64,000 bases of DNA from Bacillus sp. FJAT-44742 (GCF_002797315.1 NZ_KZ454936.1:1301133-1365132); one strand, 5' to 3'; counted from the stretch's first letter, positions 43,789 to 52,453 are shown. Numbers and translations: made by a program. Notes: a model not told the origin generated them from the sequence alone.

Positions 43789-44778
43789 ATGTCTACAAGA
43801 AATGAAAACGAAAAAAACTATCCTCATAAAAGCCAATTCCACAAACCTATCGTACTGTATGATGATTTACATTCAAAAGTAGCTTATCTTTTAGGTGGAG
43901 ATAAGCATTTTAATGAACAGATGGTCAACTTTATGATTACAGAAGGGAAGGGACTAGTATACGTCTGTATTGAAAAGGACATGGCAAAACGCTTCAACCT
44001 AAACAGCTTGAAGAAAGAAGGAGAAGATCATTACAAAGAGTTCACCGTTTCAGTAGATCATATAGATAGTACAACAGGAATTTCTGCTTTTGAACGTTAT
44101 CAAACAATAGCTTCGTTTGATAACAAAATGACTGAACCAAAAGATTTTCAACGACCTGGACATGTTTTCCCTTTAATCAGTAAACCTAACAAGCTTCTTG
44201 AACGGGAGGGAATTGCGGAAGCTGCTTTGGTAGCAGTGAAAGAGAAGGGGTTAGGGAAGATCGCAACCGTTTGTGAGATATTAAATAAACAAGGGGATAT
44301 TGCATCATTCGAAGAGGTTAAACAATTGGCGACATATCATAACATGGAGATTTTTCATTTTAGTTCGCTTCTTAAAATACAAGCACTTGAAACGACTTGG
44401 CTAAAAGTTGAAAATGAAGAAGTCATCGATCCTGCCAAAGGTGTTAGTGTTTTAGAATTGAAAAATGACTATCTAGATGAAAGATACAAGGTTTATTTTA
44501 ACTCTTTAGGCAATATGAAAATGGAGACGATTTATTATCAACCATGCCATATTGGTGATTTATTAAACTCAACTGCCTGTTCATGTTTGTTGCATTTTAA
44601 AGACTATTATGAGCAATTAGAGAATGGTTTGATACGCACGATTGTTTTTGGATTTACACCAGAAAGGAACGTTTCTAAAACAAAGCAGGGGTGCGTCCAG
44701 CAAGCAGTTATGAGGGAGATTGAACGTCTTATAAAAGAAAGAATAGTTTCCCCAGCTCATTCTAAGGTATATGTATAA
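43789..44778 (+). CDS. RibBA-like protein (DHBP synthase domain plus divergent GTP cyclohydrolase II-like domain)
   Basis: This is a 329-residue protein. The N-terminal half follows 3,4-dihydroxy-2-butanone-4-phosphate synthase: 'DHIDSTTGISAFERYQTIASF', 'DFQRPGHVFPLISKPNKLLEREGIAEAALVA' and 'TVCEILNKQGDIAS'. The C-terminal half keeps the zinc Cys pattern of GTP cyclohydrolase II (C-x10-C-x-C in 'PCHIGDLLNSTACSC') but is otherwise divergent and short compared with RibA. It may raise riboflavin precursor supply for the flavin enzymes of this locus, or be repurposed. It is the last gene of the operon and is followed by a terminator. Confidence 0.8.
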   Translation: MSTRNENEKNYPHKSQFHKPIVLYDDLHSKVAYLLGGDKHFNEQMVNFMITEGKGLVYVCIEKDMAKRFNLNSLKKEGEDHYKEFTVSVDHIDSTTGISAFERYQTIASFDNKMTEPKDFQRPGHVFPLISKPNKLLEREGIAEAALVAVKEKGLGKIATVCEILNKQGDIASFEEVKQLATYHNMEIFHFSSLLKIQALETTWLKVENEEVIDPAKGVSVLELKNDYLDERYKVYFNSLGNMKMETIYYQPCHIGDLLNSTACSCLLHFKDYYEQLENGLIRTIVFGFTPERNVSKTKQGCVQQAVMREIERLIKERIVSPAHSKVYV

Positions 44779-44808
44779 CCTCTCACTGTCCAATAGTGAG
44801 GGTTTTTT
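44777..44808 (+). terminator. Rho-independent terminator after the RibBA-like gene
   Basis: The stem AACCtCTCACT paired with AGTGAGGGTT (one bulge) is followed by six T. Confidence 0.82.
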
Positions 44809-44839
44809 ATTTTTAGTTGAGTGATTAAAGCACAAAATA

Positions 44840-44907
44840 TTGACAATTGTCTAAAAAATTGATAAAGTCTACTTATAAAATGAGATTGCCAACTCATTTA
44901 GTGAGTT
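44840..44907 (+). promoter_or_regulatory. Promoter and IclR-type operator, copy 3 (hydroxylase operon)
   Basis: TTGACA (44840) and TAAAGT (44863) are spaced 17 nt apart. The operator starts at 44880: ATGAG, ATTGCCAA, CTCAT, then TTAGTGAG. Its first 18 bases are the reverse complement of the site at 47865, apart from one end base. Confidence 0.75.
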
Positions 44908-44981
44908 ACACAAAGGGAGTGTAATTCTATTTTAGAAATCAAAGTATTAACAAGAAGACTTAAATATTTGGAGGCATGATT

Positions 44982-46208
44982 ATGTCTAATCAACCCGTTG
45001 TTATTGCTGGTGCAGGACCCGTTGGTGTAACGCTTGCTGAAATACTTAGTTTAAATGATATTCCTGTGTTGCTTGTGGAAAAAGAAGCTGAACCAAATAA
45101 AGAGTGGCGGGCATCAACTTTTCACGCTGGAACCATGGAATTATTAGAACAAGAAACAGGTGTAGTTGATCGTATGTTGGAGAAAGGTTTTAAAGCATAC
45201 AAAGTCCACTACAGAGATCGAAATGATGGGCTATATGCAGAGTTTGATTTTAGCCAAATTTCTGACATAACCAATTATCCGTTTCGCTTACAGTGCTCTC
45301 AGGCTACTTATGTTCAACTAGTCTTTGAACGGTTAAAGGACCGTTCAAATGTCGAAGTTATTTTTAATTCTGAGGTTGTTGATTATACCCAGAATGAAGA
45401 TGAAGTAAGTGTTACGATAGGGACGCCGGAAGGAGAAAGAGTCCTCAAAACTCCTTATTTGCTTGGAGCGGACGGGGGAAGAAGCAAGGTCCGGAAATTA
45501 ACAGGTGTGCAGTTTGATGGCTATACTCATGAAGAACGATGGTTATTGGTTGGCACTCCTACCGATTTTCATGATTATATTCCTGATTTAGCCTATGTTA
45601 ACTATATATCAGATCCTAACGAATTTTTGTTTATTTTACGAGTGCCAGAAGCGTGGAGGTTTCTATACCCTGTGAAACCGGATACACCTGAAAAGGAAGC
45701 CCTGGATCCACACAATATTCAAAAGACAATTCAAAAAGCCCTTAATACGACTGACCATTTCCCAATTGTAGAAAATACCATTTATCGGATACATCAAAGA
45801 GTAGCTGATAAGTTTTATAACGGAAGAGTCGTTTTAGTAGGGGATGCTGCTCATTTAAATAGCCCTATGGGCGGTCTGGGTCTTAATAGTGGCATACACG
45901 ATGCGGTAGATCTCAGCCGCAGGTTAGTACGTATCTTTAAAGAAGGATCTAATCGAGAAGCCGAATTAAGAAAGTACAGTGAAGTCCGTCAACGTGTGGC
46001 GAAAAATTACGTAAAAGCTATAAGCGAAAAGAATACCAAGTTAATGAAAGAACAAGATGAACAGGAAAGAAAACGCCTGCAAAAAGAACTGAGTGAAGTG
46101 GCTAACGACCCTGAAAAAGCTAGGGAGTGGTTGATTAATTCTTCGTTAATTGCCAGTGTCCAAGATCAAGGCATTGGGAAACCTCCTGAAGTTAATCCCA
46201 CAAAGTGA
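44982..46208 (+). CDS. FAD-dependent aromatic monooxygenase (PHBH/UbiH class)
   Basis: This 408-residue flavoprotein has an N-terminal 'VVIAGAGPVGVTLAE' FAD motif, the middle 'LLGADGGRSKVRKLTG' DG motif and 'GRVVLVGDAAHLNSPMGGLGLNSGIHDAVDL', the GD motif of class A hydroxylases. By context it should hydroxylate an aromatic ring, perhaps salicylate or 3-hydroxybenzoate to gentisate, because a gentisate dioxygenase-like gene follows in the next operon. ATG 44982 has GGAGG 7 nt upstream. It forms an operon with the aldehyde dehydrogenase. Confidence 0.9.
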   Translation: MSNQPVVIAGAGPVGVTLAEILSLNDIPVLLVEKEAEPNKEWRASTFHAGTMELLEQETGVVDRMLEKGFKAYKVHYRDRNDGLYAEFDFSQISDITNYPFRLQCSQATYVQLVFERLKDRSNVEVIFNSEVVDYTQNEDEVSVTIGTPEGERVLKTPYLLGADGGRSKVRKLTGVQFDGYTHEERWLLVGTPTDFHDYIPDLAYVNYISDPNEFLFILRVPEAWRFLYPVKPDTPEKEALDPHNIQKTIQKALNTTDHFPIVENTIYRIHQRVADKFYNGRVVLVGDAAHLNSPMGGLGLNSGIHDAVDLSRRLVRIFKEGSNREAELRKYSEVRQRVAKNYVKAISEKNTKLMKEQDEQERKRLQKELSEVANDPEKAREWLINSSLIASVQDQGIGKPPEVNPTK

Positions 46209-46220
46209 ATAAATAGTAAA

Positions 46221-46261
46221 GAAGAAACAGCAAGAGTGTAGATGACTCTTGCTGTTTCTTC
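46221..46261 (+). other. Long hairpin between hydroxylase and aldehyde dehydrogenase genes
   Basis: A 17-bp perfect stem (46221-46237 with 46245-46261) has a 7-nt loop but no T tract. It may attenuate read-through or stabilise the upstream mRNA part. Confidence 0.6.
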
Positions 46262-46294
46262 TAGCTGTCATTTTAAAGAAAAGGAGATAGTTAC

Positions 46295-47740
46295 ATGAAA
46301 CAAGCACATATCTGGATTAATAATGAAGAACGAAAAAAGGATAATTATCAGTCAGTCACGGATCCGGGAGATTTTCGCAGAACTGTGGGACAAGTAGCGG
46401 TAGGAGAAGTATCTGATGTAGAAGATTGTGTGCAATCAGCTCATGATGCGTTTAAGACATGGAAAGGCGTCTCGTTGGATCAAAGAATTTCTTTTTTACA
46501 AAAAGGGGCTTCCTCTTTAACGAAGGATCTAGATGAACTTGCAGAACTTGTTTCTTCTGAAAACGGTATGCAAATCTCTACAACAAAGGCAGAACTTTTA
46601 CTAGCTTTAGATGGTATTCAGAATCTCATAGAATTGGCCAGGGATTACTTTACTACTCCATTAATTGAAGATGAAGAAAGCTGGGTGAAGGTTGAAAAAG
46701 ATCCGAAGGGGGTTATTGCAGGAATCGTTCCTTGGAATGCTCCTATTGTATTGACAATGCAAAAGCTTGTACCAGCTGTTTTAAGCGGAAATACCATTGT
46801 ATTTAAGCCTTCACCTTTTGCTTCTCTGGGCACTTACGAAGTTATCAAACGAATGGCAGCCCCTCTGCCTCCGGGAGTAATAAACATTATTCATGGTGAC
46901 GGTAAGGTAGGCTCAGCCTTAACTTCTCACCCTCATGTTCGGATGGTTTCCTTTACCGGTGGCGGAGAAACTGCCAAACACATTATGCGAGGAGCGGCTG
47001 ATTCTCTTAAGAATCTTCACTTCGAGCTTGGGGGCAATGATGCAGCTATCCTTTTGGAAGATGCTGATATCGAAGAAACAGCCGCAGCCGTCATTCAAAG
47101 CAGTTTTAGAAAAGCAGGGCAGTATTGCTTTGCTACCAAAAGAGTATACGTTCCACATTCCATTTATGATTCCTTCTTTCATGAAATCGTTAACCATTTA
47201 AAAGAGGTTGAGGTTGGCCACCAATTGAATGAAAGTGCAACCTTTGGGCCCATGAACAACAAACAACAATTCGAACATGTTAAGACCCTCATACAAGAAG
47301 CCAAGGCACAAGGAGCAGAAGTCATTACGGAAGGAAAGAAGCTTCAGCCTGAGTTGTGGGAACATGGATATTACCTGTTACCGACAGTCGTAAAGGACAT
47401 TTCTTTTGATCATAGGCTGGTAAAAGAAGAACAATTTGGACCCATTTTACCTATTGTTCCTTACAACGACCTTGAAGAAGCTATTGAAATGGCTAACAGT
47501 ACAGAATTTGGTCTGGGTTCTTCCGTTTGGACCAATAACGAAGAGCTTGGAAAAGATGTCGCTAAACAATTACAAGCTGGTTTTACTTTTATCAATGGCA
47601 TCGCACAGTCCCGGCTAGGATATAAGCACATGCCTTTTGGTGGAGTCAAACAGAGCGGTATGGGAAGGGAAAATTCTGAGCTTGTATTTGAGGAGTATAT
47701 AGACCACCACGCCATTCACTTTCATAAAGAGCGGAAGTAA
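46295..47740 (+). CDS. NAD(P)-dependent aldehyde dehydrogenase
   Basis: This 481-residue ALDH has 'GIVPWNAPIVLTMQKLVPAVLSGNTIVFKPS', the general-base Glu244 in 'HFELGGNDAAI' and the catalytic Cys278 in 'KAGQYCFATKR'. It also has the C-terminal 'PFGGVKQSGMGRENSELVFEEYI'. It should oxidise an aldehyde to the acid, possibly an aromatic aldehyde such as salicylaldehyde ahead of ring hydroxylation (inference). The ribosome site is AAAGGAG. It lies 86 bp after the hydroxylase with a hairpin between them. Confidence 0.93.
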   Translation: MKQAHIWINNEERKKDNYQSVTDPGDFRRTVGQVAVGEVSDVEDCVQSAHDAFKTWKGVSLDQRISFLQKGASSLTKDLDELAELVSSENGMQISTTKAELLLALDGIQNLIELARDYFTTPLIEDEESWVKVEKDPKGVIAGIVPWNAPIVLTMQKLVPAVLSGNTIVFKPSPFASLGTYEVIKRMAAPLPPGVINIIHGDGKVGSALTSHPHVRMVSFTGGGETAKHIMRGAADSLKNLHFELGGNDAAILLEDADIEETAAAVIQSSFRKAGQYCFATKRVYVPHSIYDSFFHEIVNHLKEVEVGHQLNESATFGPMNNKQQFEHVKTLIQEAKAQGAEVITEGKKLQPELWEHGYYLLPTVVKDISFDHRLVKEEQFGPILPIVPYNDLEEAIEMANSTEFGLGSSVWTNNEELGKDVAKQLQAGFTFINGIAQSRLGYKHMPFGGVKQSGMGRENSELVFEEYIDHHAIHFHKERK

Positions 47741-47823
47741 AGAGCCGAACCGCATGAAATGATCTTACGGAAAAGCAAAATCAAAATATAGATGACAGAC
47801 AAGTAAAAATAAACTAAATATTC

Positions 47824-47894
47824 TTGACTATTTAAGTTCTCTTTTGCTATGCTTAAGTTAATAAATGAGTTGGCAATCTCACATAATGAGTTAA
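47824..47894 (+). promoter_or_regulatory. Promoter and IclR-type operator, copy 4 (FAH-gentisate operon)
   Basis: TTGACT (47824) and TATGCT (47848) are spaced 18 nt apart. The operator at 47865 reads ATGAG, TTGGCAAT, CTCAC, then ATAATGAGT. It ends about 15 nt before the FAH start. Confidence 0.75.
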
Positions 47895-47908
47895 GGGGTG
47901 TTTCACAC

Positions 47909-48748
47909 ATGAAAATTGCTTTATATAACGAAACAAAGGTTGGAGTTGTAAAGGACGACAAAATTTATGATGTGACAGATATAATTTTTTGGGATGCAGA
48001 TCACCCACAAGATTCGTTACTTACTTTTATGAAAAGCTACAAAAGCAACAAGGAATTAATCGAGGAAAAGCTTACGGAAAACTTGGCCCAAAATCTTTCC
48101 GAGGTAAAACTAAATGCACCAGTTCCAAATCCTGGGAAAATTGTAGCGGCCCCGGTAAACTATTATCTTCACCAAGATGAAATGAATGAACAGTTTAACA
48201 ATGCCGAGTATACGATTGAAAAATTAGGGTTCTTCTTGAAAGCGCCTTCTTCAATCATTGGTCCGGAGGATACGATAAAACTTCCTTTCAAAGATCGCAG
48301 AACAGACCATGAAGCAGAGCTGGCTTTCATCGTAGATAAACAAGCGAAAGATGTTCCCGCCTCCGAGGCCCATAAATATATATTTGGTTATTTTGGATTA
48401 CTAGACATAACCGTACGGGGAAAAGAAGATCGTCCTTGGAGAAAATCGTTTGACACCTTTACTCCGATCGGTCCTTGGATTGTCACAGCGGATGAACTAG
48501 ATACTCCCAATGAAGTAGACTTGAATCTTTGGGTAAATGAAGAAAAGCGTCAAGAAGCAAATACGAGAGACTTAATCTATGATTGTTATAAATTTTTAGA
48601 AGCAGCCTCCGCTGTTATGACACTAGAACCGGGTGATATCCTGACAACCGGCACCCCTCAAGGAGTTGGGCCCATTACAGCTGGAGATAAAGTAACCCTG
48701 CAAATTGAAAGAGTTGGAGAGTTTAAGGTCTCTGTTGATTATAAATAG
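47909..48748 (+). CDS. Fumarylacetoacetate hydrolase-family protein (probable maleyl/fumarylpyruvate hydrolase)
   Basis: This 279-residue FAH-fold protein has the metal-binding 'DHEAELAFIVD' and the 'FTPIGPWIVTADEL' and 'LEPGDILTTGTPQGVGPI' blocks. The family hydrolyses C-C bonds of beta-diketo acids. Beside a gentisate 1,2-dioxygenase it most likely cleaves the ring-fission product maleylpyruvate, or fumarylpyruvate after isomerisation. No maleylpyruvate isomerase is seen, which favours direct hydrolysis. ATG 47909 follows AAGGGGTG; a longer frame from 47849 would run through the promoter and operator. Confidence 0.9.
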   Translation: MKIALYNETKVGVVKDDKIYDVTDIIFWDADHPQDSLLTFMKSYKSNKELIEEKLTENLAQNLSEVKLNAPVPNPGKIVAAPVNYYLHQDEMNEQFNNAEYTIEKLGFFLKAPSSIIGPEDTIKLPFKDRRTDHEAELAFIVDKQAKDVPASEAHKYIFGYFGLLDITVRGKEDRPWRKSFDTFTPIGPWIVTADELDTPNEVDLNLWVNEEKRQEANTRDLIYDCYKFLEAASAVMTLEPGDILTTGTPQGVGPITAGDKVTLQIERVGEFKVSVDYK

Positions 48749-48759
48749 GAGGGGTAAAG

Positions 48760-49881
48760 ATGAATTCTGGTTCTAACCAAGAGCTTGAGAAGCTACATGA
48801 GAAATTAGAAGAAGAGAATCTAGGTCCACTTTGGTCATCCATACACGAGTTAAATACCATTGAACCTAAATCCAAACCCATTCCCTACCTTTGGAAAAGC
48901 GACCTTATAAAAAAACGGCTAAAAGAAGCTGAAGAACTTTTAACGGTGGGTGATGGGGCAGACCGCCGAGCAGTCTTTTTAATTAACCCAGGGATGAAAG
49001 ATTTAGAACCTGTTGGTTGGGGCGGTGCCACTCAAACATTATATGCTGCAGTTCAAGCTGTCAAGCCAGGAGAAATAGCTCCAGCTCACCGGCATACAAC
49101 CACTGCTTTGCGCTTTATTATTGACGGACATGGAGGCCAAGGGCGAGTAAATGGTGAGAGAATCAATTTTGAACCGGGAGACTTCTTAATTACACCAACC
49201 TGGACCTGGCATGATCATACAAACATTGATGATGAAGAGGTACTATGGATGGACTGCCTTGATGTTCCCTTTACCAAGTTTCTATCTACGTGTTTTACCG
49301 AGTTTCATGAAAAAAAACAACAAGACCTGCTTGTAGAAGATGATTATAGTATAAAGAGGTATAACGGTGGGATGACTCGTCCAATCAGTGACCGTAAAGA
49401 AAAAATAGCTCCACTAGGACGTTATACATGGGAAAAAACAAAAGCAGGGATCGAAGGTCTTTCTAAATTAGAGGCAGATCCTTATGACGGATATGCAGTG
49501 GAATATATAAACCCAACTACCGGTGGAGATGCAGTGGATCGAATTGGAGCGCGCATGCAAAGGCTAGATCCGAAATTTAAAGGGAAAGCTCATAGACATG
49601 TCCATAGCACAATTTACCATGTTTTTGAAGGTGAAGGTTACTCAATTGTAGAAGGAGAACGATTTGATTGGTCTAAGGGAGACTTTTTGGTGGTTCCTAC
49701 CTGGTGCTGGCATGAACATGTGAATACCTCAGATTCAAAAGAGGCGTACCTTTTCTCTACGAATGATTTACCAATCATGGAAGCGTTTAACTTTGAAAGG
49801 GTAGAAGAGTACAAGGAAAATGACGGGCATCAAAAAGTGGAAAAGATATTTAATCCTATCAAAACTGGTGTTAAATTATAA
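48760..49881 (+). CDS. Gentisate 1,2-dioxygenase
   Basis: This 373-residue bicupin has a first cupin with 'APAHRHTTTALRFIIDGHGGQG' (Fe-binding His residues) and 'PGDFLITPTWTWHDH'. The second cupin has 'KAHRHVHSTIYHVFEGEGYSIVEG' and 'GDFLVVPTWCWHEH'. The order and length match gentisate dioxygenase, which opens gentisate to maleylpyruvate with O2. The related 1-hydroxy-2-naphthoate and salicylate dioxygenases share this fold, so the exact substrate needs testing. It starts 11 bp after the FAH gene behind AGGAGGGG. Confidence 0.9.
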   Translation: MNSGSNQELEKLHEKLEEENLGPLWSSIHELNTIEPKSKPIPYLWKSDLIKKRLKEAEELLTVGDGADRRAVFLINPGMKDLEPVGWGGATQTLYAAVQAVKPGEIAPAHRHTTTALRFIIDGHGGQGRVNGERINFEPGDFLITPTWTWHDHTNIDDEEVLWMDCLDVPFTKFLSTCFTEFHEKKQQDLLVEDDYSIKRYNGGMTRPISDRKEKIAPLGRYTWEKTKAGIEGLSKLEADPYDGYAVEYINPTTGGDAVDRIGARMQRLDPKFKGKAHRHVHSTIYHVFEGEGYSIVEGERFDWSKGDFLVVPTWCWHEHVNTSDSKEAYLFSTNDLPIMEAFNFERVEEYKENDGHQKVEKIFNPIKTGVKL

Positions 49882-49890
49882 GGTGTTATT

Positions 49891-49934
49891 AAGACGACAA
49901 AAGCTACTCAAGGCTTCTGTCGTCTTATTTTTTT
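49891..49934 (+). terminator. Rho-independent terminator after the gentisate operon
   Basis: A 14-position stem, AAGACGACAAAAGC paired with GCTTCTGTCGTCTT (one mismatch), is followed by a run of eight T. Confidence 0.88.
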
Positions 49935-50169
49935 TCACGGAATATGGATCACACCAAGCTGTAAAGAATGGAATTTTCTTGGAGGAGATTAACTTCAAAC
50001 AACTATTCTTGAAAATAAACAGGGGAATTCCGCTGCCCGATAAACCAAATCATTTTTCCAACATTATACATATGAATGATATAATAAAAGAAAAGGTGAA
50101 GGTCAACAAGAATAAGCCCAACTAAGTTTAGCTTAATGCTCTCTTATCCCCTAAAGGAAGGTGACGGAA

Positions 50170-50319
50170 ATGTTTTTTTCACGAAAGTTGTCTTGGTTTC
50201 AGATTAGACGGATGAAAAAAGAAGGGGAGAAGTACGAAGTCACTGAAGAAAAGGTAATCAGAACAAAAGAAGGAAAGGAGATATCCTTTCTTTTTATGAA
50301 AAAGAAACAGAAAGAATGA
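50170..50319 (+). CDS. Small basic protein, paralogue of 51049-51189
   Basis: This 49-residue protein starts 'MFFSRKLSWFQIRRMKK' and continues 'YEVTEEKVIRTKEGKEISF'. It aligns along its whole length with the 46-residue product at 51049-51189 on the opposite strand. Both share the ribosome-site context GGAAGGTGA before the ATG. Two copies about 0.8 kb apart argue that these are genuine genes. The function is unknown. They are very basic with an aromatic N-terminus. Confidence 0.5.
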   Translation: MFFSRKLSWFQIRRMKKEGEKYEVTEEKVIRTKEGKEISFLFMKKKQKE

Positions 50320-50629
50320 TATTGCTGCAGGACTATCATAGAGGAGCTCTACTGTGTGGATAAACATGGGGAGACCAAAAAAGAGGATTGCATGTTCTAG
50401 AGAGGGTATAAATGTGTCCCAGGAACGGTGACTGTCCCTCTTGGTGTCTATAGAAGGCTCCCACTTTCTTTTCGGTGTCTTTCGCACCTTCTTTCCGATT
50501 TTCTCTTATTGTTCGTAGATGTCCCATCAGTTACAGAGAAGGGAAGGAGGCTGGAAAAGGAATGAGACCTATACATGTTACGCAGCCTTTGGGATTATAG
50601 GGTATTTATTTACTGGAGGTGTACAATTA
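50320..50629. other. Intergenic region with a possible dispersed-repeat remnant
   Basis: There is no convincing gene. A segment at about 50412-50440 (GTGTCCCAGGAACGGTGACT and following) resembles short sequences I associate with dispersed repeats in Bacillaceae intergenic DNA. Only one copy is visible here, so this is a weak note. Confidence 0.25.
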
Positions 50630-50961
50630 TTGAAAGAGTATTACACAGCAAAAGACGTCGCAGAGCTTTTTGATGTCTCCATTGATACCGTTGAAAAATG
50701 GGCAAAAGAAGGCAGGCTTAAAGATGAACAGTGACCGTCTTTCCTAAGGAACAGTTTGATTCTGTGGGGAAAATGCATGCCATTGACCCTGCGTTTAAAG
50801 AGCGCAGAAAATATGACTTGAATGAGATCGTACGGAGTAGAGATAGCAAGGTAATGGCTGCTTTAAAGGAATACCTGAAAAATAATCCACCAACAGAGAA
50901 GGAAGATCCTATCTACAGGGAGTATGAGAAGATGCGAAAGGTTCAGAAAAGAAAGTGGTAG
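50630..50961 (+). pseudogene. Helix-turn-helix (excisionase/MerR-like) protein gene, frameshifted
   Basis: TTG 50630, 4-12 nt after GGAGGTG, opens a frame 'KEYYTAKDVAELFDVSIDTV' ending at TGA 50732-50734. The other frame continues from 50731 as 'TVFPKEQFDSVGKMHAID' and runs to 50961. In this family the HTH ('GRLKG...G..TVFPKEQFD') is normally one continuous segment. The break therefore looks like a small deletion and frameshift in a DNA-binding protein of about 110 residues. Alternatively the two frames are expressed separately by the GTG/TGA overlap. Confidence 0.6.
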
Positions 50962-51048
50962 ACAAAAAAAGACCAATTCGGCCTTTGAGGGGGCACGTAT
51001 GCCCTATCTAGAACATGGCGTTTTGATCCTCTTTTTTGCATGTATTGG

Positions 51049-51189
51049 CTATTTTTTTGGTTTCATTCGAAAAAATTGAACCTTTTTTCCATCCTCCGTG
51101 TAAAATGTTTTCTTATCTGTCACATCGAACTTGGCCTTAGGTTTCTTCCACATCCGTTTTCTTCTCAAACGAAATTTCCCGAAAAACAT
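51049..51189 (-). CDS. Small basic protein, paralogue of 50170-50319
   Basis: This 46-residue protein reads 'MFFGKFRLRRKRMWKKPKAK' followed by 'FDVTDKKTFYTEDGKKVQFF'. ATG 51189 follows AAGGAAGGTGATCGG, the same leader as the paralogue. The upstream in-frame extension to 51231 lacks a ribosome site. The function is unknown. Confidence 0.5.
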   Translation of the reverse strand: MFFGKFRLRRKRMWKKPKAKFDVTDKKTFYTEDGKKVQFFRMKPKK

Positions 51190-51460
51190 TCCGATCACCT
51201 TCCTTAAAGGCTTCCCTGGTCCTCTTTCCACGGATCAACAGCTCCGCTACATCTTTAAACCTATAAAAGTTTTTGTCGCACACCATCCCTCCTCCATAGG
51301 ATAAAGTTTTCTCTCCTTACTCCTATTTCGATATAGCCTAATTATACTGTTGTTTTTTGGAATTTACAGGTAATTTAAATTTCATCACTCGATGCAGAGG
51401 GTTTTTTAATGTTTTCGAGAACCCTTTTCATTACATTAAGTGGTTAAAGGAAGTGAGGGT

Positions 51461-52453
51461 ATGAGAACAAACCTTTCCACCAAGGAAAGGCTTCTGAAGA
51501 CAAGAAACCTGTTAAAAAAGCATACAGACGAGTTTCATGAAGTAACGATACGAGAGCTGGTTGACCTGTTTCAGGAGGAGTATGAACAGGATGTATCCAT
51601 AAAAGCAGTACGAGATGACATAAAGGAATTAGCCTCTTCTGGCTTATTTGACATCATTGAATACCAGCCCAAAAACGGCATGGAGAAAACGTACAGCCAT
51701 CAAACCAGGCTGTTTGAGATTCATGAGCTGAGAGTACTTATAGATGCTGTGTCTGCAGCGAAGTTTATTACGGTATCTGAAACAGAAAAGCTGATCAAGA
51801 AGCTAAGGGAGCTAACGAGTGTGAATCTTGCCAGGTAGCTTGAAAATAGAATTTTGCTCTCTGAAGGCACAAAAACAGAAAACAAGAGAGTGAAAAGGAT
51901 CATTCACGGGCTGCATGAAGCGGTTTCGGAACGAAGAGTTATTCAATTTCAGTATGGAAAGTATGATTTGGGAAAAGAGTTCCAGTTGAATAGAAGCGGA
52001 GACTATTACTGTGTAAAGCCATACGCCGTTATATGGAATCACGACAATTACTATCTAATTGGCGAATATGAGCCCGAAGGGGATATGAGACATTACCGGA
52101 TTGACCGGATGATAAACATAAGAACCGAGGATAGAAAGTTTATTCCTGACCCTGACTTTGATATGACGACCTACACAAATACGTTGTTTCATATGTACTC
52201 AGGAGAAAAGCGCAATATAGAAATTGAATTTGACAATGACCTGATTAATGTGGTGATTGGCCGTTTCGGCTTAAAGACCCAGATTCGTCAGCATAATGCA
52301 CACACCTTTCGTATTTCCGTTACCGCTGTTATTAGTGACGGTCTTGTCCGCTGGCTGCTTACATGGGGAAGTGATGCCAAAGTTCTGTCTCCGCCAGCGC
52401 TTATTCAAAGAATGAAAGAAGAGTCCAAAAAATTGTATAACATTTATCATTAG
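51461..52453 (+). pseudogene. HTH-WYL domain regulator interrupted by an in-frame TAG
   Basis: One frame of about 330 codons runs from ATG 51461 (GGAAGTGAGGG upstream) to 52453 with a single TAG at 51836-51838. The first part has an HTH ('VTIRELVDLFQEEYEQDVSIKAVRDDIKELAS'). The second has the WYL domain ('RVIQFQYGKYD', 'YYCVKPYAVIWNHDNYYLIGEYE', 'RHYRIDRMINI') and its C-terminal extension. WYL regulators of this size commonly control anti-phage loci, and a defence cluster follows. The nonsense codon probably inactivates it; a restart at TTG 51854 would give a WYL-only protein. Confidence 0.75.

Noticed and set aside
49820-50125. A 101-aa ORF downstream of the gentisate dioxygenase
   Set aside because: It begins inside the dioxygenase gene, runs through its terminator hairpin and has no ribosome site.
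50179-50527. Minus-strand ORFs of 102 and 63 aa
   Set aside because: They are low-complexity Phe/Leu-rich or Lys-rich frames antisense to a better-supported small gene and a probable repeat remnant.
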